Positions 11,995-23,270 of a DNA stretch of 64,000 nucleotides are shown here, one piece after another. The first letter of the stretch is position 1. Each line of letters opens with the position of its first letter. The notes beneath the pieces were generated by a model. The model saw nothing but the letters and a program-made list of their open reading frames with translations. It was not told the origin of the DNA and did no database searches. The DNA lies in NCBI GenBank assembly GCA_019916065.1, contig CM034240.1, forward strand, positions 42,853,180 through 42,917,179. The letters are read 5' to 3'. The DNA comes from Vitellaria paradoxa (Eukaryota; Streptophyta; Magnoliopsida; Ericales; Sapotaceae). The translations under genes were made by a program, and so were the position numbers.

Positions 11995-12240
11995 TGAATC
12001 GTCTCGGACATGGGACAACAAATGGACACTAATTTGGCATCTCAATCGTTAATTTATTGAGATAACAAATTGGGCGGCAAGAAGTTAAAATTATTAATTG
12101 ATGGCCTTTTTTTTCTTTTTTTCGAACATGGGACAATGAAACAACATTAATTGGAGCCGCAAGAAGTTAAAACTAAAATCAATTCCAACCATTAAAATTT
12201 TTTTAAAATAAATCTCACTCATTAATTGAGTTGTATACTT
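11995..12240 (+). repeat. Dispersed repeat, copy 2
   Basis: Second copy of the repeat at 8080-8335, in the same orientation. Both copies carry a doubled CATGGGACAA/GGACAA..GTTAAAA block and end in the CATTAAAATTTTTT segment. Confidence 0.6.
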
Positions 12241-12484
12241 TTTACATTATTGAGTTGCTTTGTTATGTACATATAAATATGAAGCAGAGATCGAAGTTTG
12301 GAAGAGAGTGTCATGAGAACAAATTCTGGAGTTCATATAGGAAACAGGTGACCATGTTGAGAAAGCTAAAGCAAGAAATTTATCATAATCCAGGTTTATT
12401 TATTTTTTTTAAGGTTTTTAACATTTCACATTCTTTGGGGTTTCCTGATTTGCACATTCTGTCAGTCTCCTTTGTGTGTGTGTG

Positions 12485-12531
<47 letters not shown>

Positions 12532-12771
12532 AAATCTTTGCAGGACTGAAGGTACTGTTGAGCTCTGTAAAAGAAACAACTGCAAGTCATATTTTTTTGA
12601 GGACCGATATGGCAGTATCAATGTTCATTAGGCATGTACGTTTGACCTCCTTGGACTTTTTATTTTATTTTTCTTGCTATGGGAAAGACAAATTGCCACG
12701 CTCGTTTGCACTTCTTTCACTTTGAAAAGTTTACTGAGCAGCGGTTTGGAGTTATAAAAATTAAAATAACA
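12241..12771. other. Unassigned stretch, possible gene fragment, with (TA)n(TG)n repeat
   Basis: An open frame starting MKQRSKFGRECHEN near 12279 reads about 40 residues with an ordinary coding feel before an AT-rich stretch. A dinucleotide repeat then fills 12474-12530. A splice acceptor TTTGCAG ends at 12543. I do not recognise the peptide; it could be a captured gene fragment or chance. Confidence 0.2.
12474..12530. repeat. (TG)n(TA)n(TG)n compound microsatellite
   Basis: TG run, short TA run, then a long TG run. Confidence 0.9.
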
Positions 12772-12781
12772 TATTAAAATA

Positions 12782-14163
12782 GAATTTTTTATGAAAATAT
12801 CCCTTAAACTATTACTCTTTTTTATTTGGTTCTCAAACTATCAAATGTACCTATTATATTCTCAAACTATCAAATTTTGTTCTATTTGATCCAAACACTA
12901 ACTCCATCTATTAAAGTTAACGAAAAAATTGTTATGTGTGGGTTAGATGACATTTTTTACCCTATCTTAAGCCATAATGATCAAATCATATTTATTTATT
13001 TTTATGAAATGATAATTTATAAATTATTTTGATTATATTATTATTAAAAATAATTTAATTTAGTAAAAAGAAAATATAAAATATAATTTAATTATATTAT
13101 TTATTAAATATAATTTAATAAGATATATTTTATATTAAATTATTTAATTATTTGTTCATTAAAAAATTTTAATAAATATATTCCATGTTAAATTAATTAA
13201 TTAAATCAATTGTTGATTAATTTAATTATACTATTTTTTAAAAGTAATTTATTAAAATATATCTTAGTTCAATTGTATTATTTATTACATAAATAGTTTC
13301 AGTTTAGTAAAATTTTTTAATAAAATAATTTTTATTTTAATATGATGCAACAAAAATGAACAAAATGTTAAAATTGATGAATGGTTAAAATAGAAAAAAA
13401 ATAGTGAAAATACTTTTTTTTGTTTATGTTTTTTCTTTTAAGTTTTCATTTTTGTTAAATTTGTTTTGATTTTTTAAAATTAATCAATTATTGATTTATT
13501 TAATTAATTTAATATTGAATATTTTTATTAAATTACTTTTATTAATAATGTAATTAAATTAATTAAATTAGTCAATAATTGATTTAATTAATTAATTTAA
13601 TATTGAATAATTTTATTAAATTATTTTTATTAAATAATATAATTAAATTAATCAATAATTGATTTAATTAATTAATTTAACATGGAATATATCTTATTAA
13701 ATTATTTTTAATAAGTAATATAATTAAATATTTATTAAATTATATTTGATAAATTAAATTAATAATATAACTGATTTTGTTAAATAATTTAATATAAAAT
13801 ATACTTTATTAAATCATATTTAAAAATAATAGTTAAATTATATTTAATATATTTTTTTTACCGAATTAAAATTTTTTTAATAAATAATATAATTAAAATA
13901 ATTTATAAATTATCATTTCATAAAAATAAATAAATATAGTTTGACTATTATGTTTTGGATAGAGTTAAAAAAAGTCATATGATCCGCACATGACAATTTT
14001 CCGTTAACTTTAACGGATAGAGTTAGTGTTCGGACTAAATAGAATTGATAGTTTGAGAATATAATAGATGCATTTGATAGTTTAAGAACCAAATAAGAAA
14101 AAGATGGATAGTTTGAGGGATATTTTCATAAAAAAGTTTGAGAGATATTTTCATAAAAAATTC
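12782..14163. mobile_element. Mutator-like foldback element with perfect 10-bp target duplication
   Basis: The 1,382-bp element is flanked by the exact direct repeat TATTAAAATA at 12772-12781 and 14164-14173, the size expected for Mutator-like elements. Both ends begin GAATTTTTTATGAAAATAT, and the arms match inverted for about 220 bp, with paired blocks such as CTATTATATTCTCAAACTAT and AAAGTTAACG. The right end carries an extra tandem copy of its first ~25 bp. The centre (13030-13900) is almost pure A/T with tandem-like TTAATTAATTTAATATTGAA units and no transposase. Confidence 0.88.
13490..13690. repeat. Tandem AT-rich units inside the Mutator-like element
   Basis: Roughly 85-bp units containing ATTGATTTAATTAATTAATT and TTTTATTAAATTA repeat two to three times. 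Confidence 0.55.
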
Positions 14164-14197
14164 TATTAAAATATGTATAGTCTATATCATATTTTAA

Positions 14198-14669
14198 GAG
14201 TGCGTTTGGTTTACCAAAAAGTGAGAAAAAATAAAATAAAATGTGATTTGAAAAAATTTTTTGTGTTTGACGCACATCGCTCAAACCGTGTGTTTGAAAA
14301 TAAATAGTAAAATTTTGTTCCGATTGATTGGATTTTCATTTGGAATGATTCAAACGGATTGTAGAAACCTTTTGGACAAAAATTGGCTGTGCGATTCCGT
14401 CGGAACGGTTTTTACAATTCGTTTGAATAATTTTAAAAACGTCACAAAAAATAGGCAAAGTAGGTGTCATTTGGTAGTTTGGGAGTACATGGTGGGAATG
14501 GCAAAAAATTTTTTGCTATTTGATTAACCAAATTCTCTTTATCGATTTTTTTTAGAAATATATTGAATTTTTTTGAATTTTAAGAAGGCGGGAATATGTA
14601 AAATTTTATGGAGATTTTCAGAGATTTTCAAAAATTTTTTCATCAAACTTTGGTACACTAAACGCACTC
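14198..14669. mobile_element. Harbinger/Tourist-like MITE with TAA target duplication
   Basis: Starts GAGTGCGTTTGGTTTACCA and ends TGGTACACTAAACGCACTC, an inverted pair with two or three mismatches, flanked by TAA at 14195-14197 and 14670-14672. The 472-bp body has no transposase. Its middle (14260-14460) is less AT-rich, with several TTTG...CAAAC segments. Confidence 0.8.
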
Positions 14670-15690
14670 TAAATTAAATAAAAAATAAAAAATTATTAAA
14701 AATTTTCAGATGAAATAAAATTAAAAAATATATATATTTTGTAATACATAATTATTTATTAAGGAATGTTGAAACTAAAAATATTAATGCAAAGGAAGAG
14801 TGAATGGAGAGTGGTATTGTTGGATGGAGTGTCATTATCGCCTAGACTAAATAGGTGGGTTTAAAATGATAAAAAATAAGATAAAATACGATATAATTTG
14901 TAATTTATATAGTGAAATAAAAAATTAATAATTTTAAAAATTTTTTATTTTTTAAAAAATTTTTTGTCATTCTATATTTCAAAATTTTTTAAAAATTTAG
15001 AATCTTATAATTGAATTTGTCTCAAGACACGTCAGATTGTAATGAAGTAAAGTAAAAAGGAGATCAAGAGTTAGGCTAAATGGTATATATGGGTTTTTTC
15101 GGCGCCCAAAAAAAAAATTATCAACTTTTGTTATATTATTTTACATTTTTATAAATTTTTATTAATACTTAATTAATTATTAAAGTATCACATGTCATTT
15201 TGTGGTGCGAATTTACATTTTTTTTTTAGCACCAAACAATCCCCAAGAAATGAAAGAGTGTCCTGATCAAATTGCTTTGAAATAGGTTTTACGTTCAACT
15301 AATTATTGAAGTGTTACTGTTATTTTATGATGCAAAATTAATTTTTTTAAAACACCAAACGGTCTCAAAAATTTAAGTCCTGTTTGACATCATAAAAAAT
15401 TATCAGAATTTAATAATTCTAACTATTTTTTATATTTTTTTAATTAAAATTTTTTATATTTTATCCTTATATTATATATTTCTATTTTTATTATACTTTT
15501 ATCTTATTTTTACCAACTAAACACTCCCTGGCTAGTGCTCTGATCAAATTGGTTTGGACAAAGTTTCAGGCCCAGACATGACTCCACTTATTTACAAAAT
15601 TACCCCCACAGATGCATTCCAATTTTCCTCAAATAAGCCCTTACCGTGCAGCGAGCCTCATCACTGTTGATCTGATTTGGGGCTTAGGGT
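14670..15690. other. Intergenic DNA upstream of SAE1, with MITE remnants
   Basis: Holds a degraded family-1 copy near 14860-14960, another remnant at about 15085-15245 (GGCGCCCAAA...AGCACCAAACAATCCC) related to 40901-41178, and the element at 15377-15528. No gene. Confidence 0.5.
15377..15528. mobile_element. MITE-like element, relative of 11216-11361
   Basis: Starts GTCCTGTTTGACATC and ends CCAACTAAACACTCCC. The AT-rich core contains AATTTAATAATTCTAACT. TAA precedes the left end, but no matching TAA follows the right end. Confidence 0.5.
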
Positions 15691-15801
15691 TTTGCTCTGT
15701 TCTGTGTCTCTCTCTGTCTCTCTCTACACATACGTATACGTATGCATATATGCGTGATTATGCTGACTAGATGCTGCCTTTATCACAGGTTGAACCTGGA
15801 T
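15690..15801 (+). promoter_or_regulatory. Probable SAE1 leader with CT tract and possible 5' UTR intron
   Basis: A CT-rich tract (about 15700-15727) looks like a plant leader. An upstream ATG at 15742 is in frame with the SAE1 start with no stop between. A TTTATCACAG acceptor ends at 15788, so a leader intron could remove that ATG. Confidence 0.45.
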
Positions 15802-18800
15802 ATGGACGGTGAGGAGTTGACGGAGCAGGAAACTGCGTTGTATGATCGACAGATTAGGGTTTGGGGCGCTGACGCCCAACGAAGGTACTTGTTTTGTTTA
15901 TCTTTTATGTACTGTTTCCACATTTTGGGGTTTGGATTGTCCTTCCTTTCAATTCGTTCTTCACTAAATTAATGCTTAATTTAGCTTAATTATCATGATA
16001 ATGTTGGGTAAATTTTAATTTTTCATAGGTTAAATATAAGTGTTTTGTCTGTGAAATTTGATTTTCTTGTGTTTCGTTTAGGCTGAGCAAGGCTCATATA
16101 TTAGTCAGTGGACTCAAAGGAGCCGTTGCTGAGGTAAATTTCTGAATTTATTCCTTAAATTTCAAATATGGGAAGACATTTGTGTAATTATCAATGCCAA
16201 AAAAGAAAAACAAAATTTATTTTGTTGCATGATTTTTGAAGTTGCTTTTCATTCTGTTGGGCAAATATATAGTTATTCTTTTATTGGATGAATCTACAGG
16301 CATAATGTGCTAATATTGCCCTTTTTTGTTTTGGGGGGGGGGGGGACAGTTTTGCAAGAACATTGTTCTAGCTGGCGTAGGTAGCTTGACCTTAATTGAT
16401 GATCGGTTGGTGACAGAAGAAGCATTGTCGGCAAATTTTTTAATTGCTCCTGACGAGAATGCGTTATCAGGGAAATCTATTGCTGAGATTTGTTGCGATT
16501 CTTTGAAAGATTTCAATCCTATGGTTCGTGTTTCGGTTGAAAAAGGTCCGCTCCTTGTAATACCTTGGTATCTTGAGTCAAACTTTATTAACTACCAATA
16601 TCATTTATCATTTAGTTCTTCTACTCAAGTATTGCGTTGGGGTTTACCTGTGTCTTGCTTGTTTACTCAAGCATTGCCTTGGCTTTATCCATGTCTTAGT
16701 TGTTTCCTGTGTTTTTTACATACTAGCAAATGATAGTTTAGGACTTGTTCTGTTAGCAAAGGCTCTGATGTTAGCTTTATTAAATTGTGCTCTTTGATCC
16801 ATTGGGACTAGTTGATGAATAAAATGTGAAACTGTATCACAGTTGCTAATTGAACAAGCTGCCTTTGTTTTTCATCTAACAGTTGTGATGATTTTTTTTC
16901 ATCTCCTGTGTGTGCAGCAGATTTTTCTAGAGAAATATAATGATCACACATGGACGTAGATATTGGCTCAGGCCTTAGGGCACAATGATGTTTATGATGC
17001 TTTTAAATCTTCCTTTTTTTTTATTTTTGTTTATGAGTTTTACAACTGTTGTCATCAGCAGATTTTCTAAATGTTAACATTGATAAGATCGAATGTTATT
17101 CTCACAGGAGATTTGTCTAGCTTTGGTGGAGACTTCTACGACAAGTTTGATGTTGTGGTTGTCAGTTGTTGCTCCCTTACTGCAAAGGTAAAGTACTCAA
17201 TTCTTTTTTATGGTAGAACTTCTTATCTTATATTCAATAACACGTATTAGATTATCTTTGCATTTTCATAGATCCCTTATATTTGAGAATTTCTGTTAAT
17301 CTCTCTTTGTGTGTATTTTTTTACTACCTCAGAAATTGATAAATGAGAAATGCCGAAAGTTGTCCAAGCGCGTTTCATTTTATATGGTAGACTGCCGGGA
17401 TTCCTGTGGTGAATTATTTGTTGATTTGCAGAACTATACATACTCAAAGGTAGCTATCCATATCTTATTATTGTTTAATATTTTCTGTTATATATGATTC
17501 TTTTGTGTTCTTTCTACGTTTTTTCTAACCATTAATTGTTCCCATCAAAGGTGTCATGGTAAACTTTGGCAATGACAAGTTTTGCTTTCTTTTAATAGTT
17601 GTGAAACTTGTAGATACTTTCATTTGATGATTAATTTGCTTATAGAAATTCCATATGATTGATTGATCTGCTTGGATTCTTTTGCCTTACTCCCTGAAGT
17701 CATTTGTTATTACCACTAGTTTGAAATATGCAATTGTTGAAGGTCTCATGGTAGCCAATCTTTTTAAATGATAATTTTTGGTAGTCTAGTAGCTTCTGTT
17801 GCAAACTAATCTTCACTCCTTTGTACAAGCATTAGGGATGGAAATGAAATGAGCTAAGTCGCGCCAAATTTTAACTTATTTGAGCTAGGCTCGAGCTGTT
17901 TATATTGGGCTCGAGCCCGAGCTCAAGCTTGATTCGAATTTTATACAGGCTTGAGCTCGGCTCAATAAAGAGGAATTTAAGTTCCAGACTAGTTCGCGAA
18001 TAGATCGATTAAATCAAAATGATGTCGTTTTAGTCTAAATATAATAAAAATATTATAAAAATATAAAACTATTATAAAAATATATATTATTTTATTGATT
18101 TGGCTTGTGAGCTTTCGAGCCTAGCTTTTCTAGGCTCAAGTTTCATTCTAAATCAGTCATAAATTGAGTTTGATTCGAGCTCGTTTTAGTCACAAATCAA
18201 GCTAGAGCCGACCTTTTTTTTTTTTTTGAGCCGAGCTCGAATAGCTCGAAAAAAGTTTTGTTCGTTTCCGCCTCTAACTAGCATGATGAATTGTTTTTGT
18301 ATTTTCGTTAATTTTGATGAAAGCATAGGTAAAAGAAAATATAGCATTTGCCACCAATGCTTCCCCACTAAAGTGTTGTCTGATAAAACATTGAACCTTT
18401 TGTCTTGCTTGCTTGGATTACTAGCTCATTGGCTTGTTTATGTCACAATTTTGTCCCCACAGTTGTTCTATGAAGTAATTAGCTGTATGTGTTATATCCT
18501 TTAAATAATTCCTGTACAACTAAAATTTTCCTTACAATTTCTTTGTACTCTTTTACAGAAAAAGCTTGACGAGACTATTGAATGCCGGCTTCAGTATCCC
18601 AGTTTTGAGGTATGGTTTGACAGTTCATTGAAGTTTGTTAAGAGTTTCCTAAACAGTAGTTTTGTTGATGAGCATGAGAGCATATGCATGTAGTTTATGT
18701 GCTGGCCAACTTTTCCCTTTTATGCTGCCTTGATGAAGAATTTTATTGAGGATGACTTTCGTTGCGTCTTTTTTTAATAAATATGTATTTTTTTTCATGC

Positions 18801-19934
18801 ATTAATCTATATGGTTTGCACGTGTCTTGTCATTCATGCAGCAGCCTATTACTCTAAATTTGCCTTTGTTTTTTCCGTCTATCATGCATTGCAGATTGAC
18901 GATTGTAATCTGGGATTCAATTTGTCAAATTATGACACGTTGCATGCAACCTTTTGATTGCAGGAGGCTACTGCTGTACCTTGGAAATCCTTTCCTAGGA
19001 GAACATCAAAACTATATTTTGCTATGAGAGGTACAACAAATTTACAATGGTTCTTTGTTTTATATATTTTTTAAAACAAAAGAAGTATATATGTTTACAT
19101 TTGGGCGCATGGGTTATCTGTATCGAAAAAAGAAATTCAATGGACAACACATTTCATGAAACAAAAAAAATATCTATTACCTGAAAGTGGTTGTACCTTT
19201 TTTTTTATTTGGTAAGTAAAGTGGTTGTACTATGATGCTTGAGAACTTCGTATATATTATTGCATCCCCGTCACAAGCTCTCTCTCTCTGCGCCCCATTT
19301 GTCTATAGATTTTGTGGTGAAGAAACAGTGATGTTTATTTCTGAGCACTCCCCTCTCGACTATATTGTGCATTTTTTATTGTTGATATGAAGATGCTGAT
19401 TATCTAAAATTGATCCAAGTTGCTGATTATGTTTGCAGTGATAGAAAGGTTTGAAGAGGCCGAGGGACGCAATCCTGGACAAACTTCTATAGAAGACTTT
19501 CCCAAGGTTTTGAAGTTGAGGAAGGAAATCTGTGAGGCACATGTAATATGCTACTGTGTTACTTAGGTCTTTGTTGATTATGATAATTTGCTGGCCATTA
19601 ACTTATTGGCGCAACCTTTTGTCCTTGCAGTCATTAACTGAGTCTCTTATTCCTGATTCTCTTCTTGAGAGATTGGTGGCAGGGACAAGAGAATTCCCTC
19701 CAGTTTGCGCCATCATTGGGGGAATTCTTGGACAGGTCAAAAATATGAAGCCATTGCATTTTGTTTTTAAATTTTGAAAATTGTAAAATTCACATGTTTC
19801 AAAATTTGATTTTATAGGAAGTTATTAAAGCAATATCGGGAAAAGGTGATCCCCTGAAAAATTTCTTCTTTTTCGATGCAATGGATGGGAAAGGCATGAT
19901 CGAGGACATATCAAACCCAAGCAATGGAAGCTAA
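15802..19934 (+). CDS. SAE1: SUMO-activating enzyme subunit 1 (SAE1/AOS1)
   Basis: Ten coding exons: 15802-15884, 16082-16133, 16350-16545, 17108-17187, 17333-17449, 18559-18609, 18964-19030, 19439-19542, 19631-19735, 19818-19934. All junctions are GT..AG, and joined they give an uninterrupted 323-residue protein, the usual length of plant SAE1 (about 320). Residues 1-45 start MDGEELTEQETALYDRQIRV and are followed by VSGLKGAVAEFCKNIVLAGV, the ThiF/E1-type nucleotide-binding fold; LTLIDD and NFLIAPDE follow. As in other SAE1 proteins it is the smaller, adenylation half; the catalytic cysteine belongs to its partner SAE2. The dimer adenylates SUMO with ATP and passes it to the E2 SCE1, mainly in the nucleus. 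The start at 15802 matches the family N-terminus. Oddities: a 13-base G run before exon 3, and a hAT-like insertion in intron 5. Confidence 0.96.
16333..16345 (+). repeat. Poly-G run next to the SAE1 exon 3 acceptor
   Basis: Thirteen consecutive G bases followed directly by ACAG and exon 3. The pyrimidine tract (CCCTTTTTTG) is pushed upstream of the G run. Confidence 0.9.
16623..16706 (+). repeat. 41-bp tandem duplication in SAE1 intron 3
   Basis: ACTCAAGTATTGCGTTGG at 16623 and ACTCAAGCATTGCCTTGG at 16664, each followed by GTCTT.(G/A)CTTGTTT-like sequence. Confidence 0.7.
17833..18276. mobile_element. hAT-like non-autonomous element in SAE1 intron 5
   Basis: The 444-bp insertion starts TAGGGATGGAAATGAAA and ends TTTCCGCCTCTA, an inverted pair of the TAGRG-TGG kind seen in plant hAT elements. 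Flanks ACAAGCAT (17825-17832) and ACTAGCAT (18277-18284) are an 8-bp target duplication with one mismatch. The interior is rich in GAGCTCG / GGCTCGAGC palindromic words. It has no transposase and lies well away from both splice sites. Confidence 0.75.
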
Positions 19935-20300
19935 GCGGTTTCGGTCAGACAGCTTATACATATCTGCAAGAAAGAATCCAGTAATTTTAGGGTATCTGCA
20001 AAATGTCACTACTCTGGGAAATTTGATGGGTTTCTGGAGGTGATCAACTCTTTTTGGTGGATGTTCAAGGTGGTATTAGGATGATTGTATTGGTAGTTAA
20101 TATTTTAAACTCATGACTGGGTACCATGTTTGGACAGATGATTCTGTCTCTTAACTAACTTGGTTTAGAGAGATGTAACATCGTTCACTGATGTTCTGAT
20201 TCTTGTTTTGTAACTTTTTTAAGGAGGTCGATATTGTGTTATACTGAATGTTTCTGTTTCTTTGTGGCAGCCTGCGTATATAGCGTAAAAGAGTACTTAA
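19935..20300 (+). other. SAE1 3' untranslated region (probable)
   Basis: Sequence after the stop keeps a transcribed-region composition (less AT-biased) to about 20300, where AT-rich spacer begins. No sharp polyadenylation signal singled out. Confidence 0.4.
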
Positions 20301-21866
20301 TTCTTTGGCTACATGATAGTGATTGGAGGCAGCGCTATAAATGAATTGGTCAATTCATGAATAGAACTGGATTTAATTTATTAGTAAGTTCTTGGTTTAA
20401 CTTGACTTGTTCATTAAAAAACGAGTTAAGTTTGGATAGAAAGATTAAATATTTGTACATGTAATTCGATAATATAAATTTAAAAAATATCACATAAAAT
20501 TATCTGTATTCATTTGTATCATAATATGTATTTATGATTCTAAATATTAGCTTATAATTTACTGACTTTTTAGCTGGATAATTTTTATGTCAGTATAATT
20601 ACCTTTTGAATTATTATACTCTATTTTAAAATTTTAAATTTATATGTTATATCAATATAATTTAATAATTATACGAAATAATATTTCTATTTTGTTATTT
20701 ACATTTGAATTTAGATTACTCATTCTAACTTGAAAAAATTTACTTGGCCTCATTTGGAGGCCTAATTGGGGCCCCTACTTCAAAACCAATCTGAGTCATC
20801 GGACATCATCAAGAAGGTCTCACGATCTGGCAAAAAGGGGGAGCGCTTTGGTGACCTGCAATGGGGGAAAGTTTGAAATTAGTTGGAGGATTTCTTAACA
20901 GAGGAATGTCCACAACTTAAAAAAAAAAAAATCTGTGGAGAGAAATTGAAAAAGGGAGAAACATAATCATTCGCACCATTAAAATTGAAAGACAAAGCAA
21001 AGCCAAGGAATAAATCCTATCTTAGGAACCAATTAATTAAAGGAGAAAGTAAGAGATCCATGATAGCTTTCTACGACAGTGGGGGCTCCCGTTCAGTGGA
21101 AAGTTGCAGTCTACTCGAAGCAAGAAAATCTAAGGGCCCTCTGTCTAGTGCAAAGGTACAATCTTTCTGCTTTCAACAAAGGGTTTGGTCTCGGATAATA
21201 AATAAATTATGCTTTCGTTTGAAGTGATAAAAAATACTAAAAATATTTAAAAATTTTAAAAGTTATTTATTTTTTATTTTATTACATGAATTATGAATCT
21301 ATAACTTATCTCACTTTATCTCATTTTATTTCAATTTTTATAATTTTAAACGCATCATATACATCAGCACATACTAGTAGACACACGCTTCTTTTATTTG
21401 GTTTTATATCTTGGTGAATACACACAGTTTATATGTGTTTATATGTGTGAGAGAACTCATTATTATTTTTATTTTTTCTTATTTTTGTATATTTTAATAG
21501 AAACCCCCATCAAATATTTACCACGAGAGATAACGGTTATATATATAGATATATATAATCTTGAATGTCACACACATACACATGCACCCAAGAAAAATCA
21601 AAATTCAAAATTACCCAAAAAAAAATCAAAATTCAAAAGAAAACAGAAATGATCACGAAGTGGGGGCAGTTCATATGAATCATATCCCGCCATTATCTCA
21701 ACCAATGCTACACCACTCGGCTCACAAAAGCCAGGCATTGATGGAAGGAATGGGCGAACATTGATTAAACGAGGGGCCCTACCGTGAAAAAGAAGATTTG
21801 AAGAACCTTCAAAGAGGACTTTGAAAACCCAATTAAGAATACACCTCAGTACTCTGAGTCACACAA
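20301..21866. other. Spacer between SAE1 and the 21867 gene
   Basis: AT-rich to 20740, then a GC-richer segment (20740-21190) with a short open frame at 20985 that I do not recognise, then a family-1 MITE copy. The last ~200 bp would be the promoter of the 21867 gene; I see no clear TATA box. Confidence 0.45.
21205..21357. mobile_element. Family-1 MITE copy (uninterrupted)
   Basis: TTTCGTTTGAAGTGATAAAA at the left, TAATTTTAAACGCATCATA at the right, with the shared core ATTACATGAATTATGAATC and CTTATCTCACTTTATCTCA. Useful as the unbroken reference for the split copy at 11149-11449. Confidence 0.6.
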
Positions 21867-22355
21867 ATGTCTTGTTGGGATCAACAGCGTAGGTTTCCTC
21901 CAGAGGAGTGGTGGAGGGTTAAGAAGAAGAATGATGTGGTGAGGGAAGAGATTCTCGGAGACCGGAAGGCAGCTATTGAGAGCGGTAGGTTGAAGGGGAG
22001 GAGGCTTTTTTGGGGTTTGGAGGAAAGTGAATTATTAGAGTCGGTTTCTTCTTATGGTTCTGGTAATTATTTTGGCACAGAGGAAGATGATCAGGCGGTG
22101 GTTCTTCACGGTGGTGGTTGTTCTTTCTCGGGTTCTCGTTTGTCTGATGAGAAAGTGCAGAGAGAAAAGGTGGTGTCGGGGGGAAATGTGGGAGTGAAGA
22201 GAGATGGTGGTGTGAGCAACGGTGGCAGGAGGCGGATGGTATTTATGGGATGGTTTTCTGTAGCTTTGATAGCATTTGCACTCGCCATTATCATCAAGTG
22301 CAATGGAGGGCATTGGGATGCAGGTGGTGAGGTAATTTTAATAGTCCCAACATAA
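21867..22355 (+). CDS. Small single-pass membrane protein, function unknown
   Basis: Intronless frame of 162 residues beginning MSCWDQQRRFPPEEWWRVKK and stopping at TAA 22353-22355. Visible features: a charged, Trp-rich N-terminus (PPEEWWRVKKKNDVVREEIL, residues 11-30), a basic patch GRLKGRRLF, a low-complexity Gly/Ser middle (60-120), then RRR at 121-123 followed by one hydrophobic segment at about 124-143 (VFMGWFSVALIAFALAIII), and a short tail ending ILIVPT. The Arg cluster before the segment suggests a tail-anchored or single-pass protein with the long N-terminal part in the cytosol. I do not recognise a named family. A GAG|GTAATT site near 22331 could be a splice donor giving a different C-terminus, but I prefer the in-frame end. 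No paired regulatory element seen. Confidence 0.7.
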   Translation: MSCWDQQRRFPPEEWWRVKKKNDVVREEILGDRKAAIESGRLKGRRLFWGLEESELLESVSSYGSGNYFGTEEDDQAVVLHGGGCSFSGSRLSDEKVQREKVVSGGNVGVKRDGGVSNGGRRRMVFMGWFSVALIAFALAIIIKCNGGHWDAGGEVILIVPT

Positions 22356-22523
22356 AATCTCTCTCTCTCTCTCTCTCTGAAAGCTTTTGTTTGTTCTAAT
22401 CGATCTTGATTTATAGTTTTGATTTGATGCATTGTTCATTAGTTTTGAATAGTTCAAGTAAATCCTTCTCGCTAGTCCAGAAAACTAATGTATTTGATTG
22501 TAAGCTCATAATTATCTTTTGAT

Positions 22524-22566
<43 letters not shown>

Positions 22567-23236
22567 CTCTTGCCGGGTGTATTAGCTCTTGTGTAGGCAG
22601 GAGATGGTGGCTGTTAATCTATGCTGACCGAATTATAAATTAAAAAAATAAATAAATAAACAAATAAAAAACAATAAAGCATGTTGTGATCATGATCTGT
22701 ACGTCATAATACTACGACTAGTATTAGTGAGAATTAACCTCTACATGAGGGAATGTAGTTCTCAGGGGCACAACTAGCTAAGCGATCCCAGTTGCCGTGG
22801 GAATTACACGAATCAATTGCGGAGAGATCTCTAGTTTAACTTTTTTGTGGTATTGTTTTTTCAGTTTCTCAAAAATTATTTCGAGTGATTGTTAAAAAAT
22901 AATTTTTAATTAATGTGTTTTGAACAATTGAAAAATTAACCAGTATCTATTCAAACACTAAAATTATAAAAGCCATTACCGTGTGAGGCGATTTTGAAAT
23001 AATTTTTAATTTTGTTATATTCAGGTAATCACAACTTTTGTGATTCAAAAAGGCTTCTTCTATATTTTCTTTATCCCCCCTCCCCCCCCCCCCAAAGTTG
23101 ACTGTTAAGAGCTATTGATACCAATGTAATACACAAACATAAATATGATACGAGTACAATTTTAAAAAATGAAAATGTGAATTAGCAAATACACGACAAA
23201 AAAAATGTAATTTTTAACATATTTTTATTACTTTTA

Positions 23237-23270
<34 letters not shown>

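Noticed and set aside
12279..12600. Gene fragment reading MKQRSKFGRECHEN
   Set aside because: About 40 residues, then a dinucleotide repeat; no family recognised. Kept only as a low-confidence note.
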